NCBI GenBank assembly: GCA_030689285.1
Contig: JAUYJM010000057.1
Location: forward strand, 1-6,846
DNA from: a bacterium
GTDB lineage: Bacteria; Patescibacteriota; Minisyncoccia; Phycocordibacterales; GCA-002787175
Direction: 5' to 3'
Length of the DNA stretch: 6,846 bases
In this document: positions 1 through 4,586 of the stretch, one piece after another
Layout: the number at the start of each line of letters is the position of its first letter
How positions within the stretch are numbered: position 1 is the first letter of the stretch
Translations under genes and position numbers: made by a program
Notes under the pieces: generated by a model
Database searches by the model: none
Told to the model about the DNA's origin: nothing
What the model saw: only the letters and a program-made list of their open reading frames with translations

Positions 1-654
1 GACACTGTTGTTTCCGTAGAGACCTTGAATACGGAGACGCTTGAAGAGCGCCGATTTTCAAACAAGCAGTGCCGGTTTGGCTACCGCGATTCTTTTTTTA
101 AGACAAAAGAGGGAAAGAAGTATATTATAACCGCGGTTACATTTGCGCTCCGAAAAGACGGCAAACCGAATGTTTCTTACCAAGATGTTAAAAAAAAGAT
201 TCAAGATTCAAGAATTATGATTCAAGGATTAAGCCCGATGAAGATGAGGAAAATGGTAATTGATATAAGGAAAAAAAAGTTTCCGGATTTGAAAAAGTAC
301 GGGACAGCAGGGTCATTTTTCAAGAATCCGATTGTGACGGAGAGAAAATATAAAACACTGCTGAGAAAATGGCCTGAAATGCCGAGATTTAGAGTAGGCG
401 GTGAAAAAAATAAATACAAAATCCCGCTGGCGTGGATTTTGGATAAAATATTAGAAGTTCATAAAGTAGAAAGTTATAAAGTTCGTAAAGTTAAAGGAGG
501 AGTGGGATGTTTTGAAAATCAGCCGATTGTAATCGTTAATTATGGAAACGCAAGCGGGAGTGAAGTAGAAAATTTTGCCGAAAAGATAAAGAAGGAAGTG
601 AAGAAAAGAACCGGAATAAAAATTTCGGAAGAGGTGGTCCTGTTTGGAAAATGA
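1..654 (+). CDS. murB: UDP-N-acetylenolpyruvoylglucosamine reductase (MurB), 5'-truncated by window edge
   Basis: MurB is the cytoplasmic flavoenzyme that uses NADPH to reduce UDP-GlcNAc-enolpyruvate to UDP-MurNAc, the second committed step of peptidoglycan synthesis. The frame is open from base 1 and ends at TGA 652-654, giving 217 residues. The N-terminal FAD-binding half lies outside the window. What remains is the end of the FAD domain and the substrate-binding C-terminal domain. Numbered from base 1, the hallmark CRFGYRDSFFK is near residues 24-34. GTAGSFFKNP is near 101-110, and its Ser (codon 313-315) matches the proton-donor Ser229 of the E. coli enzyme. The final SEEVVLFG matches the segment carrying catalytic Glu325. 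The usual 'K..AGWLI' stretch reads KIPLAWILDK, a mild divergence. A TTG at 25 is in frame but would cut into the conserved fold, so it is not the real start. The identification is firm; the true start cannot be seen. Confidence 0.93.
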   Translation, partial: DTVVSVETLNTETLEERRFSNKQCRFGYRDSFFKTKEGKKYIITAVTFALRKDGKPNVSYQDVKKKIQDSRIMIQGLSPMKMRKMVIDIRKKKFPDLKKYGTAGSFFKNPIVTERKYKTLLRKWPEMPRFRVGGEKNKYKIPLAWILDKILEVHKVESYKVRKVKGGVGCFENQPIVIVNYGNASGSEVENFAEKIKKEVKKRTGIKISEEVVLFGK

Positions 655-674
655 TATTTATTTTTGAGGCGAAT

Positions 675-735
675 AAAATTTTTTCGTCCTATCCCCTAGA
701 GCAAGACTGACGGGGCATTAGGCGAAAAATTTTTT
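675..735 (+). terminator. Imperfect long hairpin with T tract, possible murB terminator
   Basis: A long interrupted stem begins 20 bases after the murB stop. TTTTTCG (680-686) pairs with CGAAAAA (723-729), CCTA (688-691) with TAGG (719-722), and CCCC (693-696) with GGGG (712-715), around a 15-nt loop. AAAA (675-678) can add to the base by pairing with part of the T run at 730-735. A stem followed by T residues fits an intrinsic terminator, but the T run is partly inside the stem and the loop is large. It may instead be a repeat element reused as a terminator. Confidence 0.45.
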
Positions 736-783
736 GAGAACTCTTCCGTTCGGAACGCTCGCTTCGCTCGTTGCTCTCCGCCA

Positions 784-805
784 CGGGGAAACTCCCGTTT
801 CCCCG
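784..805. repeat. Perfect 9-bp inverted repeat, TCCC loop
   Basis: CGGGGAAAC (784-792) and GTTTCCCCG (797-805) are exact reverse complements around a 4-nt loop. No T tract follows, so it is unlikely to be a terminator. It resembles the stem of a REP-type element. Confidence 0.6.
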
Positions 806-830
806 ACCCCCTTCCCATTATTCCTCGTCA

Positions 831-851
831 CCCCGAAGCAAAGCTTCGGGG
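831..851. repeat. Perfect 9-bp inverted repeat, AAA loop (REP-like)
   Basis: CCCCGAAGC (831-839) and GCTTCGGGG (843-851) pair perfectly around AAA. The flanks (TCGTCA before, TATC after) have the look of bacterial REP-like palindromes. A second weaker stem, ATCTTT/AAAGAT at 853-871, follows directly and may belong to the same element. Confidence 0.6.
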
Positions 852-881
852 TATCTTTCGGAATAAAAGATGAAAGGTGGA

Positions 882-920
882 GACAGAATTTTGTTTTTTA
901 GTTATCCACAATTTTCTGTC
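882..920. promoter_or_regulatory. DnaA-box sequence inside an inverted repeat
   Basis: TTATCCACA at 902-910 is an exact match to the bacterial DnaA-box consensus (TTATNCACA). It sits in the loop of an inverted repeat, GACAGAA (882-888) and TTCTGTC (914-920), shortly upstream of the predicted promoter at 929-957. A single box does not make a replication origin; it could be a DnaA regulatory site or chance. Confidence 0.35.
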
Positions 921-928
921 GCGGTTGA

Positions 929-957
929 TTGTAAAAAAGTTTTTTGTGTTAGATAAT
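929..957 (+). promoter_or_regulatory. Predicted sigma-70-type promoter for the leader and basic-peptide unit
   Basis: TTGTAA (929-934, 4 of 6 consensus bases) and GATAAT (952-957, 5 of 6) are separated by exactly 17 bp, placing the transcription start near 964. A second, extended -10-like sequence TGCGATAAT lies at 969-977 and is an alternative, but a start from it would cut into the first hairpin of the leader. Confidence 0.45.
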
Positions 958-963
958 TTAAGA

Positions 964-1134
964 AGCGATGCGATAATTATTTCATCACTGCATGTGTGGT
1001 GAAAAGTTGGTCGAAAAGTTGTCGCGAGCTTGAATCTTTAGGTCTTTAAATAAAGATTCTTTTAAAAATAGAGCGAGGCGCGCAACACAAATTTATTTTC
1101 TCCCAGCTTTGCTCTTCAGTAAACATACAAAATT
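964..1134 (+). ncRNA. Possible structured leader RNA upstream of the basic peptide
   Basis: About 170 nt separate the predicted transcription start from the peptide ATG. Three nested or adjacent stems can form. The first is TTTCATCAC (980-988) with GTGGTGAAA (996-1004), 9 bp with one G-U pair. The second is GTTG-t-CGCG (1018-1026) with CGCGCAAC (1079-1086), 8 bp with one bulge. Enclosed by it is GAATCTTTA (1032-1040) with TAAAGATTC (1051-1059), a perfect 9 bp. GAAAAGTTG is also repeated at 1001-1009 and 1013-1021. It matches no RNA family I recognise. It could be a regulatory 5' UTR, a small RNA in its own right, or a fortuitous set of stems. Confidence 0.35.
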
Positions 1135-1221
1135 ATGGCCAAGAAAAGAAAGGTGGCAAAAAAGAAGACCGCAAAAAAGCGAAAGACGACTAAAAGAAAG
1201 GCTTCTCGCCGTCGCCGTTAA
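1135..1221 (+). CDS. 28-residue Lys/Arg-rich histone-H1-like peptide
   Basis: ATG at 1135 opens a 28-codon frame ending TAA 1219-1221. The product has 11 Lys and 7 Arg, no acidic and no aromatic residues. It begins MAKKRKVAKKK and ends in four Arg, and the rest is almost all Ala and Thr. This composition matches the C-terminal tails of bacterial histone H1-like proteins and small basic DNA- or RNA-binding peptides; similar tiny proteins are, as I recall, common in Patescibacteria. It probably binds nucleic acid electrostatically, in the nucleoid or on rRNA. No Shine-Dalgarno sequence precedes it (TACAAAATT just upstream). It lies alone between a predicted promoter and structured leader and a strong terminator 22 bases after the stop, which supports it being a real expressed gene despite its size. 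The exact function is unknown. Confidence 0.75.
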   Translation: MAKKRKVAKKKTAKKRKTTKRKASRRRR

Positions 1222-1243
1222 ACCGATTTAGATTGTGTCTTGC

Positions 1244-1272
1244 AAAAATCCCGAAAGGGATTTTTGTTTTTT
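1244..1272 (+). terminator. Strong rho-independent terminator
   Basis: AAAAATCCC (1244-1252), GAAA loop (1253-1256), GGGATTTTT (1257-1265): a perfect 9-bp stem with a stable GNRA tetraloop, followed by GTTTTTT. It closes the basic-peptide unit and insulates secA from it. Confidence 0.9.
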
Positions 1273-1297
1273 CAATTTCGCATTTTTAAAGTTTTGA

Positions 1298-1346
1298 CCT
1301 TGTGAAAAATTTCTAAGGAATTTCTGCGGAGCAGAATTTCACGGGG
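1298..1346. repeat. REP-like hairpin element, copy 1 (TGTGAAA...TTTCAC family)
   Basis: CCTTGTGAAA (1298-1307) pairs with TTTCACGGGG (1337-1346) over 10 bp with two G-U pairs. Inside, GAATTTCTGC (1318-1328 region) pairs with GCAGAATTTC (1331-1340) as an alternative stem with one mismatch. The same outer arms and following GGGTTG occur at 4247-4285, so this is a repeat family rather than a gene-specific structure. Confidence 0.6.
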
Positions 1347-1414
1347 TTGATTTTTACATTTATTTAATATCATAAATCCAACAACTCGTATCCAATTTAA
1401 TACTCCGATTTTCA

Positions 1415-1423
1415 TGATATAAT
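1415..1423 (+). promoter_or_regulatory. Extended -10 promoter of secA, predicting a leaderless mRNA
   Basis: TGATATAAT at 1415-1423 is a perfect extended -10 element (TGnTATAAT); no good -35 is seen, which is usual for this promoter class. The start codon lies 8 bases after the hexamer, so transcription should begin at about 1430-1432, at or within two bases of the ATG. Confidence 0.75.
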
Positions 1424-1431
1424 GCTCGCAT

Positions 1432-4026
1432 ATGCTTAATTTCTTGAAAAGACTCTGGGGCGATGAAAATACGGCTACAATTAAAGAGATTTTGCCGATA
1501 GTGGCGCAAGTCAATGAGAAAGGGGCGGTTTTCTCCGTCCTTTCAGACATAGAACTGAAGGACTATACTCGCATATTAAAGGAAAAACTGGCTAAAGAAG
1601 GAAGTCGGGATTTCGCATCGGCATTGGATGGCGTTTTGCCTGAAGGTTTTGCGATGGTAAGAGAGGCCGCCCGCAGGACATTAGGACAGCGTCATTTTGA
1701 CGTGCAAATACTGGGAGGAGTGGCGATGCATAGAGGTAAAATAGCCGAGATGCGAACAGGGGAGGGGAAAACGCTTGTCGCGACCTTGCCGGCATATTTG
1801 AACGCCCTTTCCGGCAAGGGAGTGCATGTTGTTACCGTCAACGACTACCTTTCAAGAAGAGATGCCGTTTGGATGGGACAGATTTACCATTTTTTGGGGC
1901 TTTCGGTGGGATGCATAACATCGGATGGATCTTATCTATACGATCCGAAGCATACGGAAAAATACGAAACTCTAAACCCGAAATCCGAAACAATTTCAAA
2001 ATCTGAAATCCTAAATTCAGGATTTTCGAATTTAGATATTCGTGCTTCGGATTTAGACCGCGAGCGGGACACGCTCGGGTCTTTCAAGGTTGTGCATGAG
2101 TTTCTCCGGCCGTGTTCAAGAAAAGAAGCTTACTCGGCGGATATTACTTACGGCACAAACAACGAATTCGGTTTTGACTATCTGCGCGACAATCTGGCGC
2201 GAAGTCTTGAAGGAATGAGTCAGAGAGAATTTAACTTTGCCATTGTGGACGAGATTGACTCAATTTTGATAGATGAATCGCGCACTCCTCTCATAATCTC
2301 GGCTCCCAGCGTTGAATCTGAAGATTTGTACAAAACTTTCGCGAGTATCGCCCAAAAATTGGAGCAAGAAAAGGATTATACGCTGGACGAAAAGATGCGA
2401 GCCGTAACTTTGACGGATGCCGGCATAGAGAAGACTGAAAAAATTTTGAATATAGGAAACATTTACACTGAAAAAGGCATAAAATATGTTCACCATTTGG
2501 AAACCGCGGTGCGGGCAAAAGCGCTGTTTCTCAAGGATAGGGAATATGTGGTGCAGGGTGGCGCGGTCGCGATAGTGGACCCATTTACAGGGCGAATTAT
2601 GCCGGGCAGACGCTGGAGCGAGGGTCTGCATCAGGCCATTGAAGCAAAGGAGGGAGTGGCCATACAGAAAGAGTCTCGCACTATGGCGACTATCACTTTT
2701 CAGAATTATTTCAGAATGTACAAAAAACTTTCAGGAATGACCGGCACGGCACAGACCAGTTCTGAAGAGTTTTATAAAGTCTACGGGCTAGATGTGGTAG
2801 CGGTTCCTACAAACCAGTCGGTGGCTCGCGTGGACCAAAACGACCTTATATTTCAGACGGAAAAAGGCAAATTTGCCGCAGTCTCAAGAGAAGTAAAAGA
2901 GCTTCATAAAAAAGGACAACCGGTTCTTATAGGAACCGTCTCTATTGAGAAAAACGAAATGCTGTCGGAATTTTTGAGAAAGGAGGGTGTTCCTCATACG
3001 CTTCTAAACGCCAAAAACCATGAAAGGGAAGGAGAGATTATCGCTCAAGCGGGCAAAAAAAAGGCGGTAACCATTGCGACAAATATGGCGGGAAGAGGAG
3101 TAGATATAAAACTTGGAGGAAATCCCGCTACAAAAGAAGAGTACGAAGAGGTGAAAAAGCTCGGTGGCTTATATGTGCTCGGTACTGAAAGGCACGAAGC
3201 GAGGCGCATTGACAATCAGCTACGCGGCCGATCCGGAAGACAAGGAGACCCCGGCGAGACGAGATTTTTCGTCTCTTTAGAGGACTCTTTAATGAGGGTT
3301 TTTGCCTCAGATGTCATAAAAAAAATGATGGGTAGGTTTGGAATACCCGAAGACCAGCCGATAGAAAACTACCTCATAACGCGTTCGCTTGAAAGCGCGC
3401 AGACAAAGATTGAGGGAGTGCATTTTGATTCGCGAAAACATATTCTGGAGTTTGACAACGTATTGAATCACCAAAGAAAAAGCGTTTACGAAAAACGCCG
3501 CCGACTTTTGACAGGCGGCAAAGACGAAATTTTAAGAGAACTCTTTGTGATTTCAGATACTTTAGGCGGTACCGCCAAAGAGGAGATTGAAAAAAAGCAG
3601 TCAGAACTCGGAGAAGAAGTATTTGTATCGGCGGTAAGACAGCTTTGTCTCTCTTCTATAGATATGCTCTGGGTGGAGCATTTAGAGACTATGGATTATT
3701 TGCGCGGTTCTGTAAATTTGCGCGCTTATGGGCAGAGAGATCCTTTAGTAGAGTACAAAAGAGAAGGATTGAGGTTATTTAGGGAAATGGAAGAAGCGTA
3801 CAGCGAGCAGGTGATGAAAACGATACCTCTTATCGCGGAGAAAGAAGACGGGCGGGCAATTGTGGGGCCGCGGGAAACTACATTGCGGCTTATAGAGTCG
3901 CACAAAAACTCGCAAAATTTTTCGTCAAATCAAAATCACCCGTCCAAAAAAGAGCCCGGTAGAAATGACCTATGTCCTTGCGGAAGCGGAAAGAAGTATA
4001 AAAAGTGCCACATGACGCAAGGTTAA
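1432..4026 (+). CDS. secA: Preprotein translocase ATPase SecA
   Basis: SecA is the cytosolic and membrane-associated ATPase motor that pushes secretory preproteins through SecYEG. The 864-residue product has the full set of features. MRTGEGKTL, the Walker A motif, is at about 107-115. DEID, the Walker B/DEAD motif, is at 273-276, followed by SILIDESRTPLII and the preprotein-crosslinking domain. GRGVDIKLGG is near 554-563. GTERHEARRIDNQLRGRSGR, helicase motif VI, is at 584-603. The helical wing and scaffold follow, and a C-terminal zinc-binding SEC-C motif (CPCGSGKKYKKCH, Cys848, Cys850, Cys859, His860) lies at 848-860. Length is within the family range (about 840-900). The start is fixed by the promoter 8 bases upstream and by family-typical residues from LNFLKRLWG. 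There is no Shine-Dalgarno site. Oddity: residues about 180-209, just before FKVVHEFLRPCSRKEAYSADITYG, derive from a palindromic repeat and lengthen an insertion in nucleotide-binding domain 1. No frameshift or lost catalytic residue is seen. Confidence 0.98.
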   Translation: MLNFLKRLWGDENTATIKEILPIVAQVNEKGAVFSVLSDIELKDYTRILKEKLAKEGSRDFASALDGVLPEGFAMVREAARRTLGQRHFDVQILGGVAMHRGKIAEMRTGEGKTLVATLPAYLNALSGKGVHVVTVNDYLSRRDAVWMGQIYHFLGLSVGCITSDGSYLYDPKHTEKYETLNPKSETISKSEILNSGFSNLDIRASDLDRERDTLGSFKVVHEFLRPCSRKEAYSADITYGTNNEFGFDYLRDNLARSLEGMSQREFNFAIVDEIDSILIDESRTPLIISAPSVESEDLYKTFASIAQKLEQEKDYTLDEKMRAVTLTDAGIEKTEKILNIGNIYTEKGIKYVHHLETAVRAKALFLKDREYVVQGGAVAIVDPFTGRIMPGRRWSEGLHQAIEAKEGVAIQKESRTMATITFQNYFRMYKKLSGMTGTAQTSSEEFYKVYGLDVVAVPTNQSVARVDQNDLIFQTEKGKFAAVSREVKELHKKGQPVLIGTVSIEKNEMLSEFLRKEGVPHTLLNAKNHEREGEIIAQAGKKKAVTIATNMAGRGVDIKLGGNPATKEEYEEVKKLGGLYVLGTERHEARRIDNQLRGRSGRQGDPGETRFFVSLEDSLMRVFASDVIKKMMGRFGIPEDQPIENYLITRSLESAQTKIEGVHFDSRKHILEFDNVLNHQRKSVYEKRRRLLTGGKDEILRELFVISDTLGGTAKEEIEKKQSELGEEVFVSAVRQLCLSSIDMLWVEHLETMDYLRGSVNLRAYGQRDPLVEYKREGLRLFREMEEAYSEQVMKTIPLIAEKEDGRAIVGPRETTLRLIESHKNSQNFSSNQNHPSKKEPGRNDLCPCGSGKKYKKCHMTQG
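1969..2058. repeat. In-frame palindromic repeat element inside secA
   Basis: TCTAAACCCGAAATCCGAA (1971-1989) is an imperfect inverted repeat of TTCGTGCTTCGGATTTAGA (2039-2057). Nested inside, AAATCCT (2006-2012) and AGGATTT (2019-2025) form a perfect 7-bp stem with a 6-nt loop. The AAATCCTAAAT core recurs in the intergenic sequence at 4519-4529. The stretch encodes about 30 residues of low-complexity, Ser/Asn/Glu/Leu-rich sequence between ordinary SecA segments and preserves the frame. This resembles Rickettsia palindromic elements, which insert in frame within genes. Whether it is a mobile-type repeat or simply a diverged loop needs comparison with relatives. Confidence 0.6.
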
Positions 4027-4029
4027 AAC

Positions 4030-4057
4030 ATTCCAACATTCTGCAGAATGTTGGAAT
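4030..4057. repeat. Perfect 28-bp palindrome just after secA
   Basis: The 28 bases equal their own reverse complement, with the centre at CTGCAG (4041-4046). As RNA it gives a 12-bp stem with a UGCA loop three bases after the secA stop codon. No T tract follows (ATCATG), so it is not a canonical terminator, though it could stabilise the mRNA 3' end. Confidence 0.8.
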
Positions 4058-4087
4058 ATCATGAATACGCCAGACGGGCGGCGCATT

Positions 4088-4111
4088 CGGAAAGAAGCAT
4101 AAAAAGTGCCA
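4088..4111 (+). pseudogene. Duplicated scrap of the secA 3' end (SEC-C motif remnant)
   Basis: These 24 bases match secA 3987-4010 at 23 positions, with an offset of exactly 101. In one frame they read GKKHKKCHG, the usual ending of a SEC-C zinc motif, and run on to a TGA at 4143-4145 inside the adjacent repeat. The upstream Cys pair is missing and TGA 4062-4064 is in frame before it, so it is not expressed as part of SecA. It is either a partial duplication or the remains of an older secA terminus. Confidence 0.6.
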
Positions 4112-4118
4112 TGGGCAA

Positions 4119-4158
4119 TCATACGGAGGCAACGCCTCCGTATGACGCCTCCGTATGA
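4119..4158. repeat. 40-nt three-armed repeat, copy 1
   Basis: The arm TCATACGGAGGC (4119-4130), an AAC loop, its exact complement GCCTCCGTATGA (4134-4145), one C, then the complement again (4147-4158). The first arm can pair with either of two identical partners. It differs from copy 2 by one base (C4146 versus T4315). Confidence 0.85.
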
Positions 4159-4167
4159 CTATAATTG

Positions 4168-4245
4168 AAAATGTAAAAATCAAAATTAAAAATCACAATA
4201 CAAAATTTGAAAATTTTAAATATGTCATTTTGATATTTACATTTT
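4168..4245. repeat. AT-rich MITE-like palindrome 1
   Basis: The outer arms AAAATGTAAAAATCAAAAT (4168-4186) and ATTTTGATATTTACATTTT (4227-4245) are complementary at 18 of 19 positions. Inside, AAAATTT (4202-4208) and AAATTTT (4211-4217) form the tip. It has no coding capacity and lies between the two 40-nt repeats. It shares TGTCATTTTGAT with the element at 4408-4489. Confidence 0.65.
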
Positions 4246-4246
4246 A

Positions 4247-4285
4247 CCCTGTGAAAATCCGCTTTGCTGATATTTCACTGGGTTG
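4247..4285. repeat. REP-like hairpin element, copy 2
   Basis: CCCTGTGAAA (4247-4256) pairs with TTTCACTGGG (4273-4282) at 9 of 10 positions, and ATCCGC (4257-4262) pairs with GCTGAT (4266-4271) at 5 of 6. Arms and trailing GGGTTG match the element at 1298-1348. Confidence 0.6.
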
Positions 4286-4287
4286 CA

Positions 4288-4327
4288 TCATACGGAGGCA
4301 ACGCCTCCGTATGATGCCTCCGTATGA
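4288..4327. repeat. 40-nt three-armed repeat, copy 2
   Basis: The arm TCATACGGAGGC (4288-4299), AAC, GCCTCCGTATGA (4303-4314), T, GCCTCCGTATGA (4316-4327). It is 39 of 40 identical to the copy at 4119-4158 and in the same orientation. Confidence 0.85.
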
Positions 4328-4361
4328 ATTCCATGTTTGCTAAAATCCAGACTGCGTTTCT

Positions 4362-4407
4362 CCCCGTAGCAACCGCTCTGCGTCCTGTTTCTAACGGGGT
4401 AAAGAGC
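4362..4407. repeat. Inverted repeats CCCCGTAG / CTAACGGGG and GCTCT / AGAGC
   Basis: CCCCGTAG (4362-4369) is complementary to CTAACGGGG (4391-4399) apart from one bulged base, and GCTCT (4375-4379) to AGAGC (4403-4407). The two pairings interlock, so they are alternative or pseudoknot-like. No gene is present. Confidence 0.4.
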
Positions 4408-4489
4408 AAAATCAATATGACAATGTAAAGTCGTAAAATGTAGGGTATGGTTTCCTAATTTTTTCATTTTGAACTGTCATTTTGATTTT
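4408..4489. repeat. AT-rich MITE-like palindrome 2
   Basis: AAAATCAATATGACA (4408-4422) and TGTCATTTTGATTTT (4475-4489) are complementary at 14 of 15 positions, flanking a non-coding centre. The TGTCATTTTGAT arm is shared with the palindrome at 4168-4245, so the two appear to be diverged members of one family. Confidence 0.5.
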
Positions 4490-4550
4490 TGATATTTTAA
4501 CTTCGCATTAAATATCATAAATCCTAAATCATCTTCACATCCGCTTGCAT

Positions 4551-4580
4551 TTGCAAGTTTTTTGCAAAAGATTGTATAAT
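4551..4580 (+). promoter_or_regulatory. Promoter of the AI-2E family gene, predicting a leaderless mRNA
   Basis: TTGCAA (4551-4556) and a perfect TATAAT (4575-4580) are separated by 18 bp. Only six bases (TAACCT) lie between the -10 and the ATG at 4587, so the transcript should begin at the start codon itself. Confidence 0.8.
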
Positions 4581-4586
4581 TAACCT

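Larger units (their letters stand above)
655..928. other. Gene-free spacer rich in hairpins between murB and the basic-peptide unit
   Basis: No convincing reading frame exists here on either strand. The first 210 bases are packed with short perfect stems: TTCCG/CGGAA (744-755), CGGGGAAAC/GTTTCCCCG (784-805), CCCCGAAGC/GCTTCGGGG (831-851) and ATCTTT/AAAGAT (853-871). Runs such as CGCTCGCTTCGCTCG lie between them. The last 50 bases are AT-rich and carry a DnaA-box match. The density of stems and the GC-rich base use, unlike the neighbouring genes, suggest one or more non-autonomous repeat elements rather than decayed coding sequence. Confidence 0.6.

Noticed and set aside
25..27. TTG at 25 as the true start of a shorter protein
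   Set aside because: The frame is open to base 1 and the upstream residues continue the MurB family pattern, so this is an internal codon of a truncated gene.
882..960. Replication origin
   Set aside because: There is only one DnaA box, no dnaA or dnaN nearby and no cluster of boxes.
1135..1155. Nuclear-localisation-like KKRKV at the start of the basic peptide
   Set aside because: The resemblance follows from Lys/Arg-rich composition and has no meaning in a bacterial context.
1272..1550. A minus-strand frame crossing the secA promoter
   Set aside because: It overlaps the secA start, the promoter and a repeat, with no supporting motif or ribosome binding site.
1969..2058. Intein or intron in secA
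   Set aside because: It is far too short, has no intein splicing motifs, and the frame reads straight through.
2260..2631. Long minus-strand frames opposite secA
   Set aside because: They are shadows of a strongly conserved SecA coding frame and have no recognisable product.
4119..4327. CRISPR array
   Set aside because: There are only two copies, the spacing is 129 bases of recognisable repeat DNA, and there are no cas genes or regular spacers.
4155..4343. A 62-codon + strand open frame between secA and the permease gene
   Set aside because: It is made entirely of the 40-nt repeat, the AT-rich palindrome and the REP-like hairpin, and has no protein-like pattern.
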